A DNA stretch of 7,149 nt from an uncultured Gemmatimonadota bacterium. Its GTDB lineage: Bacteria > Gemmatimonadota > Gemmatimonadetes > Gemmatimonadales > Gemmatimonadaceae. The position numbers were made by a program, and so were the translations under genes. Under the pieces are notes generated by a model, which searched no databases, had not been told where the DNA came from, and saw only the letters and a list, made by a program, of their open reading frames with translations. The stretch spans positions 1 through 7,149 of the forward strand of contig CAMLEQ010000199.1 of assembly GCA_946479015.1 (NCBI GenBank), in the 5' to 3' direction. Below, piece by piece: positions 1 through 6,962 of this stretch; the first letter of the stretch is position 1, and each line of letters begins with the position of its first letter.

Positions 1-737
1 GCCGCATCGCCGCTCTCGAAGCAGCGTAGCTGCGCCTCGAGCTCGTAGTCGAGCATCTCGGGGAGCGACCGGTCGAGCGACTCGTAGACGGCGCGCTTCG
101 CGAGGGCGAGGGCCAACGCCGGCTTCTCCACCAGCGCGCGCGCCACCGCCATCGTCTCCGCCGCCAGCGCGCCGTGCGGCACCACCTTGTTGAACAGGCC
201 GAGCCGCAGGCACTCGCCGGCATCGATGACGTCGGCCATCCAGAACAGCTCCAGCGCCTTCGCCGGCCCCACCAGCCGCGGCAGGAAGTACGTCGCCCCC
301 CAGTCCGGGTGCAGGCCGATGCGATTGAACGTCTGGCCGAGCTTCGCGTGCTCGCTCGCGATGCGCAGGTCGCACGCGAGCGCCAGGTTCGCGCCGCCGC
401 CGGCGGCGGCGCCGTTGATGCTCCCGATCACCGGCTTCGTGGAGGCGCGCATGGCGGTCACCACCCGGCGCCCCGCCTCCACCAGCGCCGCCATCGACTC
501 CACGTCGCGGCGCTCGATCAGCTCGGCCATGTAACCGATGTCGGCGCCGGCACAGAACGCGCGCCCCGCGCCGGTGAGCACGATCACGCGCACGTCCGGA
601 TCGCGCTCCAGCGCCTCGAACGCCTCGCCCAGCTCCTGCCGCATGCGCCCGGCGAACGCGTTGAGCCTGTCCGGGCGATTGAGCGTGAGCGTGCCCACGC
701 CGTCGGCGCGCTCCACGAGGATGTGCTCCCAGGTCAT
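1..737 (-). CDS. paaG: PaaG-like enoyl-CoA isomerase/hydratase (crotonase fold), C-terminus cut by window edge
   Basis: Crotonase-superfamily enzyme. The 245 visible codons begin [13 protein letters not shown]; about 15 C-terminal residues of a usual 260 lie outside the window. Both oxyanion-hole segments are present: FCAGADIG (61-68) and NGAAAGGGAN (108-117). The two glutamates of true enoyl-CoA hydratases are absent: Asn117 stands where Glu144 of the rat enzyme sits, and Phe137 where Glu164 sits. Asp145 in GLHPDWG aligns with the catalytic Asp of E. coli PaaG (GLIPDCG), and the LPR that follows also matches PaaG. This favours isomerisation, in phenylacetate breakdown the conversion of ring-1,2-epoxyphenylacetyl-CoA to oxepin-CoA, over hydration. 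The alignment is from memory. The start ATG overlaps the thiolase stop by 4 nt (ATGA) and has GGAG 7 nt upstream. Last visible gene of the operon. A generic delta3-delta2 enoyl-CoA isomerase is the main alternative. Confidence 0.85.
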   Translation of the reverse strand, partial: MTWEHILVERADGVGTLTLNRPDRLNAFAGRMRQELGEAFEALERDPDVRVIVLTGAGRAFCAGADIGYMAELIERRDVESMAALVEAGRRVVTAMRASTKPVIGSINGAAAGGGANLALACDLRIASEHAKLGQTFNRIGLHPDWGATYFLPRLVGPAKALELFWMADVIDAGECLRLGLFNKVVPHGALAAETMAVARALVEKPALALALAKRAVYESLDRSLPEMLDYELEAQLRCFESGDA

Positions 738-1945
738 GCGATGCGCTCCACGATGGTGGCGATCCCCTGGCCGACGCCGATGCACATCGTCGCCAGCCCG
801 TAGCGCGCGCCGCGGCGTCGCAGCTCGTGCACGAGCGTGGTGAGCACGCGCGCGCCGGAGGCGCCGAGCGGGTGCCCGAGCGCGATCGCGCCGCCGTTCA
901 CGTTCACGCGCGCCGGGTCCAGGGCGAGCTCGCGCATGCAGGCGATCGCCTGCGACGCGAACGCCTCGTTGAGCTCCACCAGATCCATCGCGCCGATCTC
1001 CAGCCCCGCGCGCTCGAGCGCGCGCCGCACGGCGGGGATGGGACCGAGCCCCATCACCTCGGGCGAGACGCCGGCCACCGCCGACGCGACGATCCGCGCC
1101 ATGGGCGCGAGTCCCGCCGCACGCGCCGCGGCGGCGGACATCACCAGCAGCGCGCTCGCGCCATCGTTGATGCCGCTCGACGTCCCAGCGGTCACCGTGC
1201 CGCCATCGGGACGGAACGCCGGTCGCATCCCGCGCAGTCGCTCGAGCGTCGTCTCCGGGCGCGGGTGCTCGTCGCGCTCCACGAGCGCGCGCTCGCCGCG
1301 CGCCCCCGGCACCGCCACCGGAACGAGCTCGTCGGCGAAGCGCCCCTCGGCCATCGCGCACGCCGCGCGGCGCTGGCTCTCGAGCGCGAACGCATCCTGC
1401 TCCTCGCGCCCGATCCCGCAGCGGCGCGCGACCTCCTCCGCCGTCTCGCCGAGCGAGATCGTCCACTCCGCGGGGAGGCGCGGATTCGTGAACCGCCACC
1501 CGACCGTGGTGTCCGCCGCCGCCGGCACGCCGCGGGCGAACGGCGCCTCGGGCTTCAGCATCACCCAGGGCGCGCGCGACATGCTCTCCACTCCTCCGGC
1601 GATGAAGCAGTCGCCCTCGCCGGCGCGGATCGCCTGCGAGGCGCTCACCACCGCCTGGAGGCCGGAGCCGCACAGACGGTTCACCGTCTGCCCCGGCACC
1701 TCCACCGGCAGCGCCGCCAGCAGCAGCGCCATGCGCGCCACGTTGCGGTTGTCTTCCCCCGCCTGGTTGGCGCACCCGAGGATCACGTCGTCGATGAGGC
1801 CGGCATCCACTGGTGCGCGGTCGAGCAGCCCGCGGATCGCTGCCGCCGCGAGATCGTCGGGGCGCACGCGCGCCAGCGCGCCCCCGTGTCGCCCCACGGG
1901 GGTGCGCACCGCCGCCACGATCACTGCCTCGCGCGCGTCAGCCAT
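734..1945 (-). CDS. paaJ: Thiolase, 3-oxoadipyl-CoA / 3-oxo-dehydrosuberyl-CoA type (PaaJ/PcaF-like)
   Basis: A 403-residue thiolase, normal length for the family. It should cleave a beta-ketoacyl-CoA with CoA in the cytoplasm, here probably 3-oxoadipyl-CoA to succinyl-CoA and acetyl-CoA. The nucleophile is Cys92 in [11 protein letters not shown], the general base His358 in [14 protein letters not shown], and the second cysteine Cys388 in [12 protein letters not shown] is at 326-329. The stretches [19 protein letters not shown] (55-73), [10 protein letters not shown] and MGLGPIPA are typical of PaaJ/PcaF rather than FadA or PhaA. The start follows the aldehyde dehydrogenase stop by 6 nt, with a GAGG ribosome site overlapping that stop. 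The end overlaps the PaaG-like start by 4 nt, so translation is probably coupled. A beta-ketoadipate-pathway PcaF is the alternative; the PaaG-like neighbour and PaaR-like operator favour phenylacetate. Confidence 0.93.
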   Translation of the reverse strand: MADAREAVIVAAVRTPVGRHGGALARVRPDDLAAAAIRGLLDRAPVDAGLIDDVILGCANQAGEDNRNVARMALLLAALPVEVPGQTVNRLCGSGLQAVVSASQAIRAGEGDCFIAGGVESMSRAPWVMLKPEAPFARGVPAAADTTVGWRFTNPRLPAEWTISLGETAEEVARRCGIGREEQDAFALESQRRAACAMAEGRFADELVPVAVPGARGERALVERDEHPRPETTLERLRGMRPAFRPDGGTVTAGTSSGINDGASALLVMSAAAARAAGLAPMARIVASAVAGVSPEVMGLGPIPAVRRALERAGLEIGAMDLVELNEAFASQAIACMRELALDPARVNVNGGAIALGHPLGASGARVLTTLVHELRRRGARYGLATMCIGVGQGIATIVERIA

Positions 1946-1951
1946 GCCGCC

Positions 1952-3415
1952 TCACGAGAGATCCACCCACACCGACTTCACCTGCGTGTAGCCCTCCAGC
2001 GCGTGCACGCCCAGGTCGCGCCCGAACCCCGACTGCTTGAATCCGCCGAAGGGAGATGCCGCGTCGTACATGTTGTACGTGTTGATCCACACCGTCCCCG
2101 CGCGCACGGCGCGCGCCGCGCGGAGCGCCTTCTTGATGTCGCGCGTCCAGATCCCCGCGGCGAGGCCGTAGATCGTCGCGTTCGCCAGCTCGGCCGCCCC
2201 CTCCACGCCGTCGGCGAAGGTCATCATCGCGAGCACGGGACCGAAGATCTCCTCCCGCGCGATCGTCATCTCGGGCTGCACGTCGCCGAAGACCGTCGGC
2301 GCCACGAAGTACCCTCTCCCCTGGACCGTCGTGCGCTCGCCGCCCGCGAGCAGCGTCGCCCCCTCGTGCCGGCCGCTCTCGATGTAGCCGAGCACGCGCT
2401 CCATCTGCCGCCGCGAGACGATCGCGCCGAGCCGGGTCTTCGGATCGAGCGGATCGCCGGCGACCATGCGCTTCGCCCGCTCCAGGAGCTTCGCCTGCAG
2501 CGCTTCGCGCGCCGGCTCCTCCACCAGCAGCCGCGAGCCGGCGGCGCACACCTCCCCCTTGCCGTAGAAGATCCCGGTGAGCGCGCCACGGGCCGCCGCG
2601 TCGAGATCGGCGTCGGCGAACACGATGTTCGGCGACTTCCCGCCGAGCTCGAGCGACACCTTCTTCACCGTCGCCGCCGCCTCGCGCATGATCTCCTTGC
2701 CCACCTCCGTGGACCCGGTGAACGCGATCTTGTCCACCTCCGGGTGGCGGGCGAGCGCCGCGCCGGCGCTCGGGCCGAAACCGGGCACGCAGTTGAACGC
2801 GCCCGGCGGAAAGCCCGCCTCCAGCGCCAGCTCCGCCAGCCGCAGGGCGGTGAACGGGGTCTGCTCCGCCGGCTTGAGCACGATGGTGTTCCCGCACGCC
2901 AGCGCGGGGGCGACCTTCCAGGCCGCGAGCGACATCGGGAAGTTCCACGGCACGATCGCGCCCACCACGCCGACCGGCTCGCGCAGCGTGTAGTTCAGGA
3001 ATGGACCATCCACGGGGATCGTCTCGCCGTGGATCTTGTCCGCCCAGCCGCCGTAGTAGCGGAAGGTGTCGGCGGTGAGCTTCACGTCGATCGCCGACTC
3101 GAAGAGCGGCTTCCCGTTGTTCAGCGTCTCCAGGCGCGCCAGCTCGTCCCTGTGCTCCAGACAGAGCTCGCCGAGGCGGTGCAGCATCTCCCCACGGCGC
3201 CGCGCGCTCGCGGCGCGCCACCGCTCGCTCTCGAACGTCTCCCGCGCCGAGCGGACCGCCCGGTCGATGTCCTCGGTGTGTCCCTCCGCCACCCGGGCCA
3301 GTTCCTCCTCCGTGGCCGGGTTCACCACCGGGAACGTCCTCCCGCCGACGGCATCCACCGCCTCGCCATGGATGACCAGCTTCGTGGGGAAGCGGTCGGT
3401 CGCCTGCGCGGTCAT
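1952..3415 (-). CDS. NAD-dependent aldehyde dehydrogenase (ALDH superfamily), possibly phenylacetaldehyde dehydrogenase
   Basis: A 487-residue stand-alone aldehyde dehydrogenase that oxidises an aldehyde to the acid with NAD(P). Catalytic residues are all visible: Asn158 in VPWNFP, Lys181 in VLKPAEQTP, the Rossmann motif FTGSTEVG (232-239), Glu256 in LELGGKSPN, Cys290 in GEVCAAGS, and EEIFGP (389-393 region). Glu184, three residues after Lys181, is the residue that favours NAD over NADP in this family. Ala follows the catalytic Cys where many relatives have Cys or Thr. The C-terminus NTYNMYDAASPFGGFKQSG resembles betaine/phenylacetaldehyde-type enzymes. It lacks the MaoC hydratase domain of PaaZ, so it is not a full PaaZ. 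GGAGG lies 7 nt before the ATG. In this operon it could feed phenylacetaldehyde into the pathway or oxidise the semialdehyde after ring opening; substrate cannot be read from the sequence. Confidence 0.92.
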   Translation of the reverse strand: MTAQATDRFPTKLVIHGEAVDAVGGRTFPVVNPATEEELARVAEGHTEDIDRAVRSARETFESERWRAASARRRGEMLHRLGELCLEHRDELARLETLNNGKPLFESAIDVKLTADTFRYYGGWADKIHGETIPVDGPFLNYTLREPVGVVGAIVPWNFPMSLAAWKVAPALACGNTIVLKPAEQTPFTALRLAELALEAGFPPGAFNCVPGFGPSAGAALARHPEVDKIAFTGSTEVGKEIMREAAATVKKVSLELGGKSPNIVFADADLDAAARGALTGIFYGKGEVCAAGSRLLVEEPAREALQAKLLERAKRMVAGDPLDPKTRLGAIVSRRQMERVLGYIESGRHEGATLLAGGERTTVQGRGYFVAPTVFGDVQPEMTIAREEIFGPVLAMMTFADGVEGAAELANATIYGLAAGIWTRDIKKALRAARAVRAGTVWINTYNMYDAASPFGGFKQSGFGRDLGVHALEGYTQVKSVWVDLS

Positions 3416-3461
3416 CGCCCGTCCTCCGGCTGCGCCCTCTCGCGGGTGCCGCGCACGGTGG

Positions 3462-4277
3462 TCACCGCCCTTTGAACTCGGGCTGCCGCTTCTCCACGTA
3501 CGCGCCGATCCCTTCCTTGGCGTCGCCGCTCTTGAAGAGCAGGCTCTGGAGCTCGCGCTCGATCGCCAGCCCGTACTCCAGCGGGATCTCCGCTCCCGAC
3601 TGCACCGAGCGCTTGATGTGTCCCACCGCCATCGCCGCCTTGTTCGGCAGGCAGAACTGGCGCGCGTACAGCATCACGTTCTCCCACCACTCGTCCTTCG
3701 GGTACACCTCGTTCACGATCCCCAGCGACTGCCCCTCCTCGAAGGAGAAGGTGCGGCCGGTGCACATCAGCTCGATCGCCTTCGCCTTGCCCACCAGCCG
3801 GGCGAGCCGCTGCGTCCCTCCGGTGCCGGGGAGCACGCCGAGGTTCACCTCGGGGAGACCGATCTTCCCCGCGTCCTGCTTCGCGATGCGGATGTCGCAC
3901 GCCATCGCGATCTCCAGTCCGCCCCCCACGCAGTGCCCGTTGAGCGCCGCGATCACCAGCTTCGGCGTCTGCTCGAGGCGGCTCAGCGTCTCGTTGGCGT
4001 GCAGGCAGAAGTAGTACTTGAAGGTGGGATCCACCTCGTTGAGCATTTTGATGTTCGCGCCGGCGGAGAAGAACTTGTTCCCCGCGCCGCGCAGCACGAT
4101 CACCTGCACGTCGTTGTCGAAGCGCGCCCGGAGGATGCAGTCGTCGAGCTGCCGCATCATCGCGTGCGTGTACGTGTTCGCCGGCGGGTCGTTCAGCTCG
4201 AGGATGGCGAGGTTGCCATCCTTGCGGTACGTCACGAGCGCCGTCGTGTCGCGATCGGTGATTGTCGCCGTTGCCAT
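3462..4277 (-). CDS. Enoyl-CoA hydratase (crotonase family, PaaF-like)
   Basis: A 271-residue crotonase with a complete hydratase active site. The oxyanion-hole segments are FFSAGANIK (69-77) and NGHCVGGGLEIA (113-124). The two catalytic glutamates are Glu122 (GGGLEIAMACD) and Glu143 (GLPEVNLGVLPGTGGTQR). The C-terminus YVEKRQPEFKGR is the family's usual end. It should add water across a trans-2-enoyl-CoA in the cytoplasm, the PaaF step if the operon degrades phenylacetyl-CoA. An N-terminal extension of about 10 residues and the segment NDPPANTYTHAMM differ from E. coli PaaF, so a general beta-oxidation hydratase is also possible. The start is supported by GAGG at 4284-4287, 6 nt upstream. 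It lies 34 nt after the TetR stop and 46 nt before the aldehyde dehydrogenase start, in one apparent transcript. Confidence 0.92.
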   Translation of the reverse strand: MATATITDRDTTALVTYRKDGNLAILELNDPPANTYTHAMMRQLDDCILRARFDNDVQVIVLRGAGNKFFSAGANIKMLNEVDPTFKYYFCLHANETLSRLEQTPKLVIAALNGHCVGGGLEIAMACDIRIAKQDAGKIGLPEVNLGVLPGTGGTQRLARLVGKAKAIELMCTGRTFSFEEGQSLGIVNEVYPKDEWWENVMLYARQFCLPNKAAMAVGHIKRSVQSGAEIPLEYGLAIERELQSLLFKSGDAKEGIGAYVEKRQPEFKGR

Positions 4278-4311
4278 CGCACGCCTCGAAGTGTCCGTGG
4301 GGGAGGGAAGA

Positions 4312-4935
4312 TCACCCGGCCGCCGGCTGCGGGAGCACCGCGTCGGACACCGGAAGACCGACGTAGCCGCCGAGGAAGAGCCGGCACACGTTCTGGCTCA
4401 GGAGCTCGACGCCGACGTCACCGAGAGGGTCGTACCAGTTGTAGATCCAGTTCATCATGCCGAACAGGGAGTACGCCGCCACGCGCCGGTTCACGTGCGC
4501 GGGGCCGTGCGTGTGCTCCAACTCGGCCAGGATGTCCATCAGCGCACGGGTGTACTCGTGCTTCATGTCCGTCACTCGATGCAGGTACTCGCCGGTCAAC
4601 GCCCCCGCCTCGTGCGACAGGACCTTCATCTCCGCCATGTGCGTCGCGAAGTAGTCCAGATGGTTGTCGATGAAGCGCGCGAGGCGCTCCACGGGGTTCG
4701 TCACCCCAGCGAGCGCCGCGTGCATCCCCGCCAGCACCGCCGCGAAGTTGCGTTGCTGGATGAGGTAGAGCAGCTCTTCCTTGCTCTGGACGTAGTAGTA
4801 GACGCCGGCGAGGGAGATGCCGGAGGCACGCGCCAGGTCGCGCATGCTGGTCTGGTGGTAGCCGTGCTTGGCGAACACCCGCGCGGCGGCCGTCAGGAGG
4901 GTCTCGAGCTTCTGATCCCGTGCAGGGCTGGCCAT
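4312..4935 (-). CDS. paaR: TetR-family transcriptional repressor, PaaR-like
   Basis: A 207-residue TetR regulator. The N-terminal DNA-binding domain runs over residues 8-55, with the helix-turn-helix at TSMRDLARASGISLAGVYYY (29-48) and the usual following QSKEELL. The C-terminal ligand domain carries GMMNWIYNWYDP (159-170), a pattern I associate with acyl-CoA-responsive TetR proteins. The chosen ATG has GAGG 7 nt upstream; an in-frame ATG at 5007 would add 24 residues but would put the promoter and operator inside the gene. It is the first gene of the minus-strand operon, and an inverted repeat sits over its own predicted transcription start, which points to negative autoregulation. The target being phenylacetyl-CoA is inferred from the neighbours and operator. 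A FadR-type fatty acyl-CoA repressor remains possible. Confidence 0.88.
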   Translation of the reverse strand: MASPARDQKLETLLTAAARVFAKHGYHQTSMRDLARASGISLAGVYYYVQSKEELLYLIQQRNFAAVLAGMHAALAGVTNPVERLARFIDNHLDYFATHMAEMKVLSHEAGALTGEYLHRVTDMKHEYTRALMDILAELEHTHGPAHVNRRVAAYSLFGMMNWIYNWYDPLGDVGVELLSQNVCRLFLGGYVGLPVSDAVLPQPAAG

Positions 4936-4955
4936 GCGGCACCTCAGGGGGTTCT

Positions 4956-4969
4956 CGAACGCTCGTTCA
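4956..4969 (-). promoter_or_regulatory. Predicted PaaR-type operator
   Basis: Inverted repeat GAACG-CT-CGTTC at 4957-4968, perfect in both 5-nt arms. With one flanking base each side it fits the consensus CNAACGNNCGTTNG that I recall for Thermus PaaR at every fixed position except the last (A instead of G). It lies directly downstream of the predicted -10 box of the minus-strand promoter, covering the expected start site, so a bound repressor would block transcription. The consensus is recalled, not looked up. Confidence 0.65.
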
Positions 4970-4974
4970 GTTTC

Positions 4975-5003
4975 AACGTACCCGCCCCGGGAAAACACGT
5001 CAA
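4975..5003 (-). promoter_or_regulatory. Sigma70-type promoter of the tetR-led operon
   Basis: On the minus strand, TTGACG (complement of 4998-5003) is separated by exactly 17 nt from TACGTT (complement of 4975-4980). The -35 box matches 5 of 6 consensus bases; the -10 box keeps the key TA...T positions. The transcription start would fall near 4968, inside the inverted repeat. Spacing and placement 40 nt before the TetR start codon support the call. Confidence 0.6.
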
Positions 5004-5080
5004 GCAAGCTCCGCCTTGCCTTCCCTTAACGTTTCCCGATGGCGATCGTCTCACGGTGCGATGGGATGCCTGAGCCCCCG

Positions 5081-5620
5081 ATGACGGTCGAGGAACCGAG
5101 CGATGCCGCGCTCATCGCGCGCTGGGGGGCGGGGGACCAGCGGGCGGCGACGCTGCTGGTCGGGCGCCACGCCCAGGCGGTGGCGCGCTTCGTCGCGAGC
5201 CTCGGCGAGCGGCAGGAGGTGGACGAGGTGGTGCAGGACACCTTCGTGCGCGCGTTCGGATCGCTGGACGGCTTTCGCGCGGAGAGCTCGCTCAGGACGT
5301 GGCTGTTCACCATCGCGCGCAACCTGGTGCGGGATCGCGTCCGGACCCGGCGCCTCCGGCGCGAGCACGTGCCGATCGCCGAGGAGGATGCGGCCACCGA
5401 GCACGATGCGCTCGACGCGGCGGTGGCGGAGGAGACGGAGGCGCGCATGCGCGCGGCGGTGGCGCGGCTGTCGCCGATGCAGCGCGAGGTGTTCACGCTC
5501 CGGGTGACGGAGGGGATGTCGTACAAGGAGATCGCCGAGGTGGTGGGGAGCACGGAGGGAGCGGCCCGCGTGCACTATCACAACGCGATGCGAGCGATCA
5601 AGGAGCTGCTGAATGACTGA
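5081..5620 (+). CDS. ECF-family RNA polymerase sigma factor
   Basis: A 179-residue extracytoplasmic-function sigma factor that redirects RNA polymerase to stress promoters. Region 2 covers residues 8-90: DEVVQDTFVRAF (48-59) in region 2.2 and FRAESSLRTWLFTIARNLVR (65-84) in 2.3-2.4. Region 4 covers 130-177, with LSPMQREVFTLR and the helix-turn-helix YKEIAEVVGSTEGAARVHYH. No C-terminal extension is present. The start is uncertain: ATG 5081 gives a typical N-terminus (MTVEEPSDAALIARW) with a weak GAG 6 nt upstream. ATGs at 5066 and 5039 are in frame and would add 5 or 14 residues, neither with a good ribosome site. The stop overlaps the anti-sigma start by 8 nt, the classic coupled sigma/anti-sigma layout. 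No convincing ECF-type promoter for autoregulation was found upstream. Confidence 0.9.
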   Translation: MTVEEPSDAALIARWGAGDQRAATLLVGRHAQAVARFVASLGERQEVDEVVQDTFVRAFGSLDGFRAESSLRTWLFTIARNLVRDRVRTRRLRREHVPIAEEDAATEHDALDAAVAEETEARMRAAVARLSPMQREVFTLRVTEGMSYKEIAEVVGSTEGAARVHYHNAMRAIKELLND

Positions 5621-6353
5621 CTGCCCGCGCGGGGACGTGCGCGACCTGCTCCCCGACCTGCTGCACGACCGGCTCGACGCGGACGCGCGCGCCGAGGTGG
5701 AGCGCCACGTGGCGCGCTGCCCCGAGTGCGCCGCGGAGCTGGAGCTGCTGCGCGCGATGCGCGGGGCGCTGTCGCGCGCGCCGATGGTGGACGCGGCGGC
5801 CATCGCCGCGGCGGTCGCCCGCGCCGGCGCGATCCCCGCGGCCGAAGACTTGAGGCGGGACTCGAAGCCGCCTACCGGTCGAGTGATGGGGGATTTTGAG
5901 TCCCCTGCGTCCGGGAGGGGCGTGGGCGCGCCGCGGGGGGGGCGCTGGTCGCGCTGGCGCGCCGCGGCGGGGATCGCCATCGCGGCGGGGATCGCGAGCT
6001 GGGCAGCCGCACGCGTCGCGACGCACGAGCGCGCGCCACACGGCGCGCCGCCGGCGACCACGATGGCGAGCGTACCCGCGGCCGGGTCCACCGTCGCGCC
6101 GCGCGGCGACGGCGATTCCACTGGCCCGGCCACTCGCGCTCATGCCGCCCAGCCGCGCAGCGGCACCCCGAGCCTCCCCCGCCAGGTGGCGCGCGTGGAG
6201 CGCGGGCTGAGCGTCGACGGTGGCGTGAGCGATCTCCAGGACGCGGACGTGAAGGAGCTGCTCCGCTCCCTCGATCAGCTCGACGCGCTGCCGGACGCGG
6301 AGCCCGCGCCGGCAGTGGCGCCGGTGGACCTCGGCGATGAGGGGGCACTGTGA
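5613..6353 (+). CDS. Anti-sigma factor, zinc-finger (ZAS) membrane protein, with a tRNA-derived linker
   Basis: A 246-residue anti-sigma factor. The N-terminal ZAS-type domain (1-50) has His32-x3-Cys36-x2-Cys39 (RHVARCPECAAEL), with Cys4 a possible fourth zinc ligand; it should bind and silence the sigma factor in the cytoplasm. One membrane helix spans about 115-135 (WRAAAGIAIAAGIASWAAAR), placing the Ala/Pro/Gly-rich C-terminus outside the membrane. The C-terminal acidic stretch DADVKELLRSLDQLDALPDAEP may be a small helix. AGGAG lies 7 nt before the ATG inside the sigma gene. Residues 81-100 (RRDSKPPTGRVMGDFESPAS) are encoded by an inverted tRNA-Leu remnant, and are less Ala/Arg-rich than their surroundings. 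The reading frame stays open through it, so the protein is probably functional. The signal it senses is unknown. Confidence 0.88.
   Translation: MTDCPRGDVRDLLPDLLHDRLDADARAEVERHVARCPECAAELELLRAMRGALSRAPMVDAAAIAAAVARAGAIPAAEDLRRDSKPPTGRVMGDFESPASGRGVGAPRGGRWSRWRAAAGIAIAAGIASWAAARVATHERAPHGAPPATTMASVPAAGSTVAPRGDGDSTGPATRAHAAQPRSGTPSLPRQVARVERGLSVDGGVSDLQDADVKELLRSLDQLDALPDAEPAPAVAPVDLGDEGAL
5854..5911 (-). repeat. Inverted partial copy of tRNA-Leu inside the anti-sigma gene
   Basis: Read on the minus strand, this 58-nt stretch aligns without gaps to tRNA-Leu positions 7084-7141. Bases 5884-5911 match 28/28 (D-stem 3' strand, whole anticodon arm with CAA, start of the variable arm). Bases 5872-5883 match 7/12 (variable arm), and 5854-5871 match 17/18 (T arm and first acceptor base). 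The single T-arm change turns the last T-stem base from G to C and breaks the invariant pair closing the T loop. The 5' acceptor strand and D loop are missing, so it cannot be a working tRNA. It is less GC-rich (about 57% in the 28-nt core) than its surroundings. Confidence 0.92.
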
Positions 6354-6952
6354 TGCGGCGGACCATTCGCACCTCGCTCGCGACGGCCGTCCTCGCGGCG
6401 CTGGTCGCGGCATCCGGCGGCGCCCGGCTCGACGCGCAGGGGCAGGGATCGCGCGACACCGCAGCGGCGTTGGAGCCGCTCGCACCGGGCGGCGCCGCGC
6501 CTGACGAGTCCAGCGGCGGGCGGCGCTCGCTCGAGGCGCAGCTCCGCCAGCGTATCGCGCAGGTGGTGCGCGCGCGACTCCAGCTCGACGACCGCCAGCT
6601 CGCGCAGCTCGAGCGGGTGAACCAGCGCTTCGAGCCGAGGCGCCGCGACCTCGTGCAGCGCGAGCGCGCCACGCGGCAGTCGCTGCGCGCGGAGCTGCTG
6701 CGCGGCCAGCAGGCGGACCAGGGGCACGTGAGCTCCCTGCTGGACCAGCTCACCGGGATCCAGCAGGAGCGGCTCGACCTGTTCCGTCAGGAGCAGCGGG
6801 AGCTGTCCGCGTTTCTCACGCCGGTGCAGCGCGCGAGGTACGCGGCGCTACAGGAGCAGCTCCGGAAGCGGGTGAACGCGCTCCGCCAGCGCCAGCTCGA
6901 GCGGCGTCAACTGCGCCGGGGGGTGCGCCAGGGAGCCGCCACCCCACCGTAG
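6353..6952 (+). CDS. Secreted Spy/CpxP/CnrX-like periplasmic protein (LTxxQ motif)
   Basis: A protein of about 199 residues with a signal peptide (MRRTIRTSLATAVLAALVAASG, probable cleavage after ARLDA), hence periplasmic in a diderm. The mature part is almost all helix, rich in Gln, Arg, Leu and Glu (about 60-190). It carries FLTPVQRARYAALQEQL, an LTxxQ motif as in Spy, CpxP and CnrX/ZraP-type proteins, and an earlier degenerate version LQLDDRQLAQL. Such proteins act as periplasmic chaperones or metal/stress sensors; direct metal ligands (His, Cys, Met clusters) are not evident, which favours a chaperone or sensor over metal binding. The ATG overlaps the anti-sigma stop by one base, with GAGGGG 8 nt upstream; a GTG at 6350 is an alternative start. 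As third gene of the sigma operon it is a candidate input or output of that system. Family assignment is by motif and context. Confidence 0.72.
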   Translation: MRRTIRTSLATAVLAALVAASGGARLDAQGQGSRDTAAALEPLAPGGAAPDESSGGRRSLEAQLRQRIAQVVRARLQLDDRQLAQLERVNQRFEPRRRDLVQRERATRQSLRAELLRGQQADQGHVSSLLDQLTGIQQERLDLFRQEQRELSAFLTPVQRARYAALQEQLRKRVNALRQRQLERRQLRRGVRQGAATPP

Positions 6953-6962
6953 CGGGAGGGAA

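Noticed and set aside
655..667. AACGCGTT palindrome in the PaaG-like gene as another operator
   Set aside because: It lacks the 2-nt centre of the PaaR-type site and lies in coding sequence without a promoter.
827..3475. Plus-strand open frame of 882 codons antisense to the thiolase and aldehyde dehydrogenase
   Set aside because: Arg/His-rich low-complexity translation with no domain, opposite two clear enzymes; long antisense frames are expected at this GC content.
3066..4673. Plus-strand open frame of 535 codons antisense to the aldehyde dehydrogenase, enoyl-CoA hydratase and TetR genes
   Set aside because: No recognisable motif, Arg/Ser-rich composition, and it lies opposite three well-supported genes.
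4936..5007. Longer TetR start at 5007
   Set aside because: The extra 24 residues are not TetR-like and would make the -10 box and operator coding; the ATG at 4935 has a good ribosome site.
5854..5911. Functional second tRNA-Leu gene
   Set aside because: The 5' acceptor strand and D loop are missing and the last T-stem pair is broken, so it cannot fold into a complete tRNA.
5866..6753. Minus-strand frames across the anti-sigma and Spy-like genes
   Set aside because: Arg/Ala/Ser-rich shadow translations with no start context or family motif.
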